Shown here one piece after another: positions 30,687 to 39,479 of a stretch of 64,000 nucleotides of DNA. The translations under genes and the position numbers were made by a program. The number at the start of each line of letters is the position of its first letter. Position 1 is the first letter of the stretch. The stretch comes from Euglena gracilis. Taxonomy: Eukaryota > Euglenida > Euglenophyceae > Euglenales. The DNA lies in the NCBI GenBank assembly GCA_039621445.1, contig CP154957.1, forward strand, positions 14,562,947 to 14,626,946. Reading direction: 5' to 3'. The notes beneath the pieces were generated by a model. That model was not told the DNA's origin and made no database searches. It saw only the letters and a program-made list of their open reading frames with translations.

Positions 30687-30790
30687 ATTGTGGGCCATAA
30701 CCCGTATTCAGGCCGTATAACGGGTCAAGGGCGCCTTCGGCGCCTTGACCCGTTATACGGCCTGAATACGGGTTACGCCCACAATTTTTA
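30687..30790. repeat. Perfect palindrome outside Y3
   Basis: AACCCGTATTCAGGCCGTAT with GGGTCAAGGGCGCC, a TTC loop, then the full complement, all enclosed by AAAATTGTGGG / CCCACAATTTT. Arms are about 48 bp. Confidence 0.92.
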
Positions 30791-30854
30791 TATAAGAAAA
30801 ACTTTTGGGGGGGGTGCAAAAACTTATGTTACTGAGCTGCGCAAAAACTGATGT

Positions 30855-32060
30855 TGCAGATTGTACGACGGGCCCCCCCCTTTCGGTTTTGGTACGACGC
30901 CCTTTGAACGGCCAGAATCCTTTCCCTTGGGGTCTGTTTCGGCCATTGGGTGGTTTTTATGGTGATTTGTAGGGTTATTGGGAGGAATGGGGTTAGGGTT
31001 AGGACCTGTCCTGGTGAAGTTTTAGCCTTTTTTCGAATTAGGCCAAATTTGGGCAAATTCCCCTGTTTCTCCATGTTCAGATGGCAAATCCCCCTTCTGG
31101 GCCAAAAAGCGTCCGCGGGTTTTATCTTTCTAGCTCCCTGCACATCTTCCGCCTTTGGGTTTCCTTGCGTCTGCCGAACATGAAAAATGCCTGGAAAAAG
31201 GCGGCATACATGGATGCATCTTCATACGACCTCAAAAAACCAGCCTCTTTTTTTGGTTCTGACTTGGCAACCTGCGACCAGGGGGGTGGTCATTAGACCC
31301 CCCTGACCTGCAACCTGCGACCGGGGGGTGGTCGTTATAGTGGGGTGGTCGTACGACAAGGGGGGGGGGAGGTAAACAGGTTGAGAATGAGAAATATTGT
31401 CCAGGTGGGTGGTTTCGAAAGTTTTTATGGGATATATGTGACAAAATGGCCAATTTCTGAAAGTTTTCCCAAATTTTGCTTCAGTTTGGCACAAATTTTC
31501 CTTAGATGAACCATTTTCCTTTCAATTTTGACAGAGGTGACATAGAGGGATAGAGGAGGTCGGAAAACCTCCACCTCTACGGCCCCACCGCGCTCATGGT
31601 TTGCACACCCGTAGCGATGGCTCGAAAGCCTCCGCGGTTGTACAAGGTCCTTCGGCGCACCCATGACGACAGTTCAGGTCCCTGTTGGTATCGGTCAATA
31701 TTGTGAACAACAACCACCCTCACTATAACGACCATAACTATAACGACTATAACGACCCCGGTCGCAGGTTGCAGGTTAGGGGGGTCTAACGACCAGCCCC
31801 CCGGTCGCAGGTTGCAAGGTACCCGGTCGTACGACAAGGGGGGGAGGTAGGTTGTGTTTTGATGCAAAATTTGCCAAATTTGAGGTTTTTGGGGCGCCTT
31901 TTTGGTGCTTTTTACAACATTTTTTTGGACATAGAGGTGACATAGAGGTAGAGGTGGAGGTGGAGGTGGTTCACATAGAGGTAGAGGTCAAAACCTCTAC
32001 CTCTAGAGGTAGAGGTTTTGACCTCTACCTCTACCTCTATCCAGCCCTGCCGATTAATGC
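30855..32060. repeat. Cluster of foldback repeats
   Basis: 30,862-30,905 is a relic of a family E end (GTACGACGG, poly-C, TTTCGG). 31,270-31,380 and 31,690-31,855 are an inverted/direct mix of GCAACCTGCGACCGGGG, ACTATAACGACC and GGTCGTACGACAAGGGG. 31,925-32,045 is a hairpin of AGGTAGAGGTxxAAACCTCTACCTCT type. 31,000-31,200 has GGGTTAGGGTTAGG. No gene is supported. Confidence 0.6.
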
Positions 32061-32976
32061 ATGCACAGGCGGGAAGGAACTAATTATGGACCTGTGAAGA
32101 GTAAAACCACTTCAGAAAAGAAATTAAAATTAACCGATTGGGCCTTGGTCGATCGATTAACCAGGGGGGTCGTGGTCGATTGAGCAAAATTTGGAAGACC
32201 AAACAACCCTGGTCCAACCTTTCAAATCAAACAAGAAAGCATTTTATCTCACATGCAAAACCTGCTGAGCCTGCCCCAGACAGATGCGTACCAAGCACAT
32301 ATCCTGACCAATATCTCCGACACACAACAGCTGCCGTTGGCCTGAAAATGAATTTATGTTCCTGGGCCCAAGGCGGGGGTCCAACCTTTAAAAATGTGTT
32401 CAGCCCGCCAAATGCTTGCCCTGAAATTCGTGGTCATGAACACGTTTTCCATGAGGGCATTTGTGGCAATGAAACGTTTTCCATTAAGGCATCTGTGGTT
32501 AGGCACGTTTTCCATTAAGGCATCTGTGGCAATGACACGTTTTCCATCAAGGCATCTGTGGTCAGGCACGTTTTCCATTAGGGCATCTGTGGCAATCAAA
32601 AAATCGTTGTCATGAAAATTCGGCAACGGGTTGAGAGGCCGGGTGGTCCTCTACTCTAGATTAGGTAGGTCTAGACTAGACCACCACCCCCCCCCCCTTA
32701 TTTCAGCACACCCACGGGCCGACGGACCCCCCAAATGCTCAAGTAAGGGGGGTCAAATGAGGGGGGGGGGTCAAAAATTTATTTAGGAAGAGGGCAAAAA
32801 AAATTTCGGCGCCTTCGGCGGATGAAAAAAAAATTCCCCGGAACCAAATGCTCAATAAGGGGGGGGGTCAAATAAAGGGGGGGGTAGACTAGACTAGGTA
32901 GGTCTAGGGGGGTACTCTACAACGCAAGAAACGGCCAGAGGTTGCCTTTGAGCAATACGACAGGGAGTGTTAGACG

Positions 32977-33261
32977 TCACGGAAGACGACCCGCTTTACA
33001 CAAAAAAACAACTCCCTCGATCGTTGTTTTGCGGAATGCCCGAGCAACGGAATTCACGTATGTATGAAAACGAGGTTGCCGAACGATTCCCTGAAACGAA
33101 CAAAGTGCCCGACTGCCCTGTGCCAGCAAGGTGCCATGAAGGGGGTCAACCTTCGGTTTCTTGGCATCTTGCTGGTTTACCGCGAGAGCAGCCAGGAACA
33201 GTTCCGTCCTAGGGGGAGGTGGCAAAAGACCATTCACAAAGTTTGCTGTGCGTTTAGCCAT
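32977..33261 (-). pseudogene. Crypton-like recombinase N-terminal relic (element Y2)
   Basis: Opens MAKRTANFVNGLLPPPPRTE and contains VDPLHGTLLAQGS, the same motif as in Y3 (VDPLHGNLLAE). It then jumps to HTYVNSVARAFRK, matching the later SYVNGMMRAY segment of Y1, so an internal deletion is likely. No catalytic motif remains. Confidence 0.6.
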
Positions 33262-33567
33262 AGTGGGAAGGCTGCAGGAAAAAAAGAAAAAAAAGAAAGG
33301 AAAAAAAGGGGGGTGACACGTTTTCCATTAGAGCATCTGTGGCAATGACACGTTTTCCATTAAGGCATCTGTGGTCAGGCACGTTTTCCATTAAGGCATC
33401 TGTGGCAATGACACGTTTTCCATTAAGGCATCTGTGGTCAGGCACGTTTTCCATTAGGGCGCCGTTTTTTGGGTCTGAATTTCACATTTTCCCGTTTTTG
33501 ACCCCTTGCGTGAATGATGACCACGAATTTCAGGGCAGGCATTTGGCGGGCTCTGAACACGTTTTTA

Positions 33568-33682
33568 AACAAATTGTGGCTGAGCCCAGATTTCAGCCTG
33601 AAAACGTGTTCAGGGGCCCCCTTCGGGGGCCCCCTCCTGAACATGTTTTCAGGCTGAAATCTGGGCTCAGCCACAATTTGTG
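33568..33682. repeat. Near-perfect palindrome outside Y2
   Basis: AATTGTGGCTGAGCCCAGAT and its complement, with GCCTGAAAACGTGTTCAGG inside and a GGGGGCCCCC-type centre. Arms are about 55 bp with one or two mismatches. Confidence 0.9.
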
Positions 33683-33732
33683 AGTAGAAATACAATTTGG
33701 TGTTCAATGAAAATCGAACTATTGATAACAAG

Positions 33733-34140
33733 TCAGCAAATCAATGATTTGGGGGGGGGGACAAATAACAACCAACTACCAGAAGCTCCCTCCTTAGACG
33801 GAGTTCCAGCAAGTGTGAAACTCAAATGAGGCTGTGGAGTTGCTGTTGACATTGCTGAAGACAGCCCAGGAGAAGGGGTGTTCTGCTTCATGAGGGCAAG
33901 TCTGGTTCGTGTTGGAGTCCTTGGCTTTGGGGATGCACGGGCGATGGGGCTCATCTTGCTTGCAGGGCTTTTGCAAGGAGGAGGAGTGCACAATTGCAGG
34001 CTTCCCTTCATGAAAGCAGGTGGGCTGACTGAAAACAAGCACTTGGGAGATGACTTTTTCCAAAAAAGGAATAGTTCAGGGGATGGGCCACAGGGCCATG
34101 GGGGGTGCTGCAGGCCTAAAAACTTTTGGAACCTGTGTGT
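33733..34140 (-). CDS. Possible exon(s), unidentified Pro/Ser-rich
   Basis: The minus strand is open in two frames. One (33,733-34,374) includes SPKPRTPTRTRLALMKQNTP. The other (33,794-34,063) has scattered cysteines and ends at 33,794. The plus strand is also open over 33,878-34,150. The segment is non-repetitive, so it may be coding, but neither strand nor frame is certain. Confidence 0.25.
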   Translation of the reverse strand, partial: THRFQKFLGLQHPPWPCGPSPELFLFWKKSSPKCLFSVSPPAFMKGSLQLCTPPPCKSPASKMSPIARASPKPRTPTRTRLALMKQNTPSPGLSSAMSTATPQPHLSFTLAGTPSKEGASGSWLLFVPPPKSLIC

Positions 34141-34424
34141 TATCACGTGACCCCCCCCCCCGGTATGACCTTGCACACACAGAGGAAGGAGGCAGATGGG
34201 CAGGGGGAAAGAAAGATAAAGCCTGCCGACCCTTCGGCTCCGGGAGGGAAAAGCCCTCCCGAAAAACAGCTTCCCAGGCCGAAACTTGGGCTCAATTCCA
34301 AATGGTTCAGAGGGGAGCCTCTGCCAGGGACCTCGGGCTTTCCCCTCCCCTGTGCAAAAAATTTTCTGGCACACAAGTGCTGGAAAAAATCACTTGTCTG
34401 TTATCGCACGACAGAACCCCCCAT

Positions 34425-34645
34425 TTTGGGGGCAATCAATCTGGTCACATGTCTCGGGAATGCCCGAATCCCGATCGAAGCCCAAGGCGCTCGACCTCCT
34501 CACGGGGATCGGGTTCCTCGGCGTTTTCACGTCAACCGGGAGTTTCACGTTCTTCGGAGAACCGCTTTTGCGGTAGTAGGCCCAAGTCACCATCGCGTGA
34601 TGGTCGGGAAACCACTCCTTCTCGCGGTCGATTGCGGAACCTTCT
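34425..34645 (+). CDS. Zinc-knuckle / RS-rich exon fragment
   Basis: Reads FGGNQSGHMSRECPNPDRSP, the second half of a CCHC zinc knuckle (GxxGHxxxxC). A Ser/Arg-rich tail follows, including SRPKSPSRDGRETTPSRGR. This is the layout of SR-type RNA-binding proteins. The first two cysteines are not in frame. Immediately upstream (34,393-34,425) is a family E end (ACTTGTCTGTTATCG), so an insertion probably cut the exon. Frequent TCG/CGT codons differ from the surroundings. Confidence 0.45.
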
Positions 34646-34782
34646 TTTCCTCTTCTGGGGTGTTAACCATACCCCCCCTAAGTGACCCCCCCCCTCAGGA
34701 GCCCAAAAGGAGGGGGGGGGTCAATGTGGGGGGGGGGTAGAAGCCACCAGGAAAAAGCCCCCGGGTGGTGCAGTTCACCTAA

Positions 34783-36826
34783 ACTGGCCACCCTCCCCGG
34801 CTCCGTGCGGAATATTGGCCATGCTAGTTCTGGAGGTCGGGCCGACCTAGGTCGGGCCGACCTAGGTCGGGCCGACCTTTGGCCATGGCTTATCGACCTC
34901 TGGAGGTCGGGCCGACCAGGTCGGCCCGACCTCCAAAAATCCGCATTACCCCCCCCCCCCATTTTCCTTTTTTAAGCCCCCCCCCTCAAAATTTTGATTC
35001 GCTTAATTCAATGTAAAATGCAAGGAAACCCATCAAAATGTCCCTAAAAACGTCGGAAAATGTCCCATATTGAAAAAAAGGGGGGTGAAAGGCCAAATCA
35101 GTTCCATGGCCAACCCCAAACCTTAATCCCAACCCTAAATAAACCCCTTTTATCCCTCTCATTAACAAAATAAACCCCTTTTATCTGCCAACCCCTTTTC
35201 GGGTGCAAGTCGACCTAACCCTATCCCTTTCATTAACAAAATAAACCCGTTTTATCTGCCAACCCCTTCTCGGGTGCAAGTCGACCTAACCCTATCCCTT
35301 TCATTAACAAAATAAACCCGTTTTATCTGCCAACCCCTTCTCGGGTGCAAGTCGACCTAACCCTATCCCTTTCATTAACAAAATAAACCCCTTTTATCTG
35401 CCAACCCCTTCTCGGGTGCAAGTCGACCTAACCCTATCCCTTTCATTAACAAAATAAACCCCTTTTATCTGCCAACCCCTTTTCGGGTGCAAGTCAACCT
35501 AACCCTATCCCTTTCATTAACAAAATATACCCGTTTTATCCGCCAACCCCTTTTCGTGTGCAAGTCGACCTAACCCTATCCCTTTCATTAACAAAATAAA
35601 CCCCTTTTATCTGCCAACCCCTTTTATCTGCCAACCCCTTCTCGGGTGCAAGTCGACCTAACCCTATCCCTTTCATTAACAAAACAAACCCGTTTTATCT
35701 GCCAACCCCTTCTCGGGTGCAAGTCGACCTAACCCTATCCCTTTCATTAACAAAACAAACCCGTTTTATCTGCCAACCCCTTCTCGGGTGCAAGTCGACC
35801 TAACCCTATCCCTTTCATTAACAAAACAAACCCGTTTTATCTGCCAACCCCTTCTCGGGTGCAAGTCGACCTAACCCTATCCCTTCAATTAACAAAATAA
35901 ACCCCTTTTATCTGCCAACCCCTTCTCCGGTGCAAGTCGACCTAACCCTATCCCTTTCATTAACAAAATAAACCCCTTTTATCTGCCAACCCCTTCTCGG
36001 GTGCAAGTCGACCTAACCCTATCCCTTTCATTAACAAAATAAACCCCTTTTATCTGCCAACCCCTTCTCGGGTGCAAGTCGACCTAACCCTATCCCTTTC
36101 ATTAACAAAATAAACCCCTTTTACCTGCCAACCCCTTTTCGGGTGCAAGTCAACCTAACCCTATCCCTTTCATTAACAAAATATACCCGTTTTATCCGCC
36201 AACCCCTTTTCGGGTGCAAGTCGACCTAACCCTATCCCTTTCATTAACAAAATAAACCCCTTTTATCTGCCAACCCCTTCTCGGGTGCAAGTCGACCTAA
36301 CCCTATCCCTTTCATTAACAAAATAAACCCCTTTTATCTGCCAACCCCTTTTCGGGTGCAAGTCGACCTAACCCTATCCCTTTCATTAACAAAATAAACC
36401 CCTTTTATCTGCCAACCCCTTTTCGGGTGCAAGTCGACCTAACCCTATCCCTAACCTAACCTAACCTAACCCTTTTCCATCCCCAACCTTGACATTTTGG
36501 CAGTTTGCAAACCAAATTGAGAGGAATTTGGTCCCGGGGGGGGGGGGCTTAAATTTCAAAAAAGGGGGGGGGAATGCGGAATAGTGGAGGTCGGGCCGAC
36601 CTAGGTCGGCCCGACCTGGGGGGGGGGGGCTTAAATTTCAAGAAAGGGGGGGGGGGTAATGCGGAATAGTGGTGGTCGGGCCGACCTAGGTCGGCCCGAC
36701 CACCAAAGGTCGATAACACCTAGGTCGGCCCGACCATGGTCGGGCCGACCATAGGTCGGGCCGACCTAGGTCGGCCCGACCTCCAGAACTAGCATGGCCA
36801 ATATTCCGCCCGGGGCCACCCTCCCC
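34783..36826. mobile_element. Large foldback element enclosing a satellite
   Basis: The left arm (about 34,813-34,945) and right arm (about 36,590-36,812) share GGAATATTGGCCATGCTAGT and many copies of GGTCGGGCCGACC, in inverted orientation. Each arm also has a poly-C/G tract next to AAATTTAAGCCCC-like sequence. The 71-bp satellite array fills the centre. Partial relatives are at 40,660-40,800 and 44,395-44,480. Confidence 0.7.
35130..36455 (+). repeat. 71-bp satellite array, about 18 copies
   Basis: Monomer of 71 bp containing CTATCCCTTTCATTAACAAA, CCCCTTTTATCTGCCAACCC and GGGTGCAAGTCGACCTAACC. The spacing of CTATCCC at 35,221, 35,292 and 35,363 gives exactly 71. One junction near 35,611-35,640 has an extra 17-18 bases (repeated CCCCTTTTATCTGCCAA). 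The array ends in short CTAAC repeats (36,452-36,470). 35,000-35,130 is a degenerate lead-in. No coding potential. Confidence 0.95.
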
Positions 36827-37320
36827 CAGTCAATGGAATTTAATCATTGTCACCCAGAATGCGCCAATATGGAATCAATGGTTGATGCTGGATGACATGC
36901 AAAATTCCACATGGGGCCCACCCGGGTTTTTGGAATAATTCACGGGACTCAATCTCCTGGGCAATATCCTGTTCAAAAAGAGACATGAAGTGCCAATTTT
37001 TTTCAAATTTGTTGAGTTTTCGGGCAGGGTGCAGGTTTGGCTGCTTGTTCGGTGGCCTCCGCCATTTTTTTTTTTTTCATGTAGGAAATGTTCATCTGCC
37101 GCTTTGGGTCCACTTCACTGGCCAATGGTTCGGCGGGGCCCAGTCGTACCCTGGCCAGGGTGCGGTGGGCCAGGCCAGGCCAAAGCCATTCACCCTTGGC
37201 CCGGAACCAAAAAAAAACACCTTCAAATAGCCCTCAGAAGCGGTTTTCTGCTTTGTAAAGGCAACCGACTTGTAAAATCCCTCAGTGAACAGCAGATGGG
37301 GCTTGGGGGGACTTCTTCAT
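36827..37320. other. No supported gene
   Basis: Unique sequence with a T-run at about 37,066-37,078 and short open frames (36,892-37,230 and 36,990-37,322 on +) that show no recognisable domain. Confidence 0.35.
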
Positions 37321-37323
37321 AAA

Positions 37324-37816
37324 GACTCGACGGTACTTGTCTGTTATCGTACGACGGACCCCCCCCCCCTTTCGGTTATGGTACGACACCCTTTTTTTGG
37401 GGTTTTTAGGGTTAATTAAAGGAATAGGGTTAGGTGCGCACATGCATGTTTGCGCTACATGGCCACGTTGCGCTACATGGCCACGTTGCGCTACATGGCC
37501 ACGTTGCGCTACATGGCCACGTTGCGCTACATGGCCATGTAGCGCAACGTGGCCATGTAGCGCAACGTGGCCATTAGCGCACCTAACCCTACTCCTTCAA
37601 TAACCCCATAGTAGCGCTACATGGCCATGTAGCGCTACACGGCCATGTAGCGCAACGTGGCCATGTAGCGCAACGTGGCCATGTAGCGCACTGTAGCATG
37701 AGCGCACCTAACCCTACTCCTTCAATAACCCCATAACAACCCAAAAAAAGGGCGTCGTACCATAACCGAAAGGGGGGGGGGTCCGTCGTACGATAACAGA
37801 CAAGTACCGACTCGAC
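37324..37816. mobile_element. Family E long-hairpin element, copy 1
   Basis: A 477-bp element at 37,332-37,808 with inverted ends GGTACTTGTCTGTTATCGTA and its exact complement, flanked by a perfect 8-bp duplication GACTCGAC. The inverted homology continues inward through poly-C/G, TTTCGGTTATGGTACGAC and AGGGTTAGGTGCGC, so most of the element can form one stem. The centre is an array of an 18-bp GCGCTACATGGCCACGTT unit in both orientations. Confidence 0.9.
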
Positions 37817-37902
37817 TGCCACGGCTCTGGGCAGGCGGACTCCTTGTGGGTTTGGAGTCAGACCTAAATTCCTAAACTCAAAACCTAACATTGCCGAAAG
37901 TT

Positions 37903-37928
37903 AGCTAACCCTAACCCTAACCCTGACC
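37903..37928 (+). repeat. Interstitial telomere-like repeat
   Basis: Three to four CCCTAA units in a row. Similar CCCTAACCC tracts are at 42,148-42,165, and GGGTTAGGGTTAGG at about 30,990-31,003. Confidence 0.7.
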
Positions 37929-38046
37929 CCAACCACCGACTTGAAAAATTTTGGGTGGTGGTCCTTAGCGGACAAGAAACGCAATGGAAGTGGCCGGAAT
38001 TTTAATTTATCGAAGAAGTTGTCAGGGTTTGGGGTTAGGCCTAAAT

Positions 38047-39168
38047 TTAGGCGTTGGGGGAAGGGTTAGGGTTAGGTGGCGGTTCCTTGGCGAACAAGTA
38101 CCCCAATTGCAATGTTTGAAGAAGCCTGAAGAAAAGCCTGGGAGGCAGTCGGTATGGATTGTGTACCATACGAGGATGCCTGGGTGGCGTGGACATTTTC
38201 AAGTGGCACATGGAAGGGGGCATCACAAGAGATGTGCCCAGAAAAAAAATGGCCTTGTATGGCGGGATCCAATTGAGCACAGCAATTCCGCATTTGCCTT
38301 TTTGTCTGCCCCCCCCCAATCTGAGCTTTTCAGATGAGGAAAACTTCCACAAAAGTGGCAGAAACACTTGGCCTTGTGCCACTTGTTCATCACATTGTAC
38401 CCTTTGTGTGGAGGTGGGCTCTTCTTCCCAACTTGAGGGCTCCAAGGGAGAGGGGGCTTGCCCTGAGGAGTTCGAGATGGCCTTGGGGGAGTTTGAGGTG
38501 GTGTCACAGTTGAATGCTTCGGGGTCAAGGGCTCGGCTGGAAGTGACGTGCAGGTGCAGCACTTTGAACAGAATCAAACCTGTTTCACATCTAAGTTTTC
38601 CCACTTCGTCTCCCAACTCCAGCTCTTGCAAATGCTTGTTTAATTCTGCTGCCCGCCAATTCTCTTTCTCTCCGGCTCCAGGGGTGAATTTTGATTCAGA
38701 CGAAGAATTATGAGGCCCTTCATTCGACCTTGCAACTCCAAGGGTTTCGTTGGCATAAAATTGTCTCTTTTGCCCATTGCTTCGAGGACCCTTCATTGAT
38801 CGGTTTTTGTTCTCTTCAAGCAAAATGAAATCCTGTTCCTGAGTTTTGAATTTTGGGTGATTGAAGCCTTGAAAAGGCATTTTAACCTCCTCCATCAACT
38901 TCACCGCGCGTTCGGACGCGTTGTAGTGTCGCCTGTGTTTCACAGATGGAATTGGCTGGAAGCGAGGAGTACCGTCACTTGACATGGGGGAAGTTTTGCT
39001 GCACTGATGAATCTGAATGGAAAAAACAGCTGTCTTCCCAAGCTCAGCAGACGCACGGAGCAGAGCTGTGGAAACACCATCCCAGTCTCCTGGGTCACTA
39101 CATTGTGCACACTTTCGAGACTTGCCACAGGCAACAAAAATTGCAGTGCTTCGAAAGCGTTCTTGGCA
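38047..39168 (-). CDS. Long unidentified minus-strand reading frame
   Basis: From the first ATG at 38,985 there are 312 codons, and the same frame is open upstream to a TAA near 39,168 (about 373 codons). The upstream part contains FVACGKSRKCAQCSDPGDWD, a cysteine cluster that could bind zinc. The middle is charged and hydrophilic (NASERAVKLMEEVKMPFQGF), with a helix-prone stretch (AAELNKHLQELELGDEVGKL). The last 70 codons are less protein-like and a second frame opens there (KCFCHFCGSF), so an intron or frameshift near 38,380 is possible. The upstream limit may be a 3' splice site. Plus-strand frames overlap, but the length and composition favour the minus strand. Not recognised. Confidence 0.45.
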   Translation of the reverse strand, partial: CQERFRSTAIFVACGKSRKCAQCSDPGDWDGVSTALLRASAELGKTAVFSIQIHQCSKTSPMSSDGTPRFQPIPSVKHRRHYNASERAVKLMEEVKMPFQGFNHPKFKTQEQDFILLEENKNRSMKGPRSNGQKRQFYANETLGVARSNEGPHNSSSESKFTPGAGEKENWRAAELNKHLQELELGDEVGKLRCETGLILFKVLHLHVTSSRALDPEAFNCDTTSNSPKAISNSSGQAPSPLEPSSWEEEPTSTQRVQCDEQVAQGQVFLPLLWKFSSSEKLRLGGGRQKGKCGIAVLNWIPPYKAIFFLGTSLVMPPSMCHLKMSTPPRHPRMVHNPYRLPPRLFFRLLQTLQLGYLFAKEPPPNPNPSPNA

Positions 39169-39479
39169 CCCTTACTATTTTCAACACCGGTTTGGTGGAC
39201 CAGAACTGGGAGGAGATTCACGGAGCCTTTATCCATTTCTCTTCAACAGCGCCAGAGTGGAAGTGGCACAGCTTTATGAAAGCTTCATCCTCCCGGAAAC
39301 TGGGCTTCACAGGAGAACTGCAGCGAGCTTTTTACTTTGATGACCCTTCGTCTTTGATCCTTGACTTACGTGGGAACCAGGCTTTTTTTTTCATTTCAGG
39401 CATGTTTGGCCCTCGCAATAACAGAGGCCTCCCCCCCATGAAATGCTTTCAACCGATTCTCTCTTGGAGAAATGCTGGT

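Larger units (their letters stand above)
27752..30790. mobile_element. Recombinase-type foldback element Y3 (host of Y1)
   Basis: Terminal inverted repeats about 45 bp long: GTAACCGTGTTTAGAGGCCC at 27,752 and its near-complement ending at about 30,682. Subterminal palindromic repeats around ACAGGGCATATT / AATATGCCCTGT lie at 27,797-27,895 and 30,480-30,585. The recombinase relic reads inward on the minus strand. A 100-bp palindrome (30,687-30,790) follows the end that lies upstream of the recombinase. Element Y1 is inserted 11 bp upstream of the recombinase ATG, splitting Y3. Confidence 0.7.
32390..33682. mobile_element. Recombinase-type foldback element Y2
   Basis: Terminal repeats: left about 32,392-32,440 (GTTCAGCCCGCCAAATGC, then CCTGAAATTCGTGGTCATGA), right 33,515-33,569 (the complement). 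Arrays with a 31/32-bp unit around CACGTTTTCCATTAAGGCAT lie at 32,440-32,600 and 33,315-33,465, same orientation. A recombinase N-terminal relic lies between them on the minus strand. The palindrome at 33,568-33,682 lies beyond the right end, upstream of that relic. A poly-C/G element with TAGACTAGACTAGGTAGG-like ends (about 32,640-32,915) is inserted inside. Confidence 0.72.

Noticed and set aside
33339-33683. Frames with repeated RHLWSGTFS units
   Set aside because: Produced by the Y2-type tandem array; the same peptide appears at each array copy.
37324-37816. Telomere-associated sequence because of GGGTTAGG words
   Set aside because: The GGGTTAGG occurrences are single copies inside a transposable hairpin element with a target duplication.
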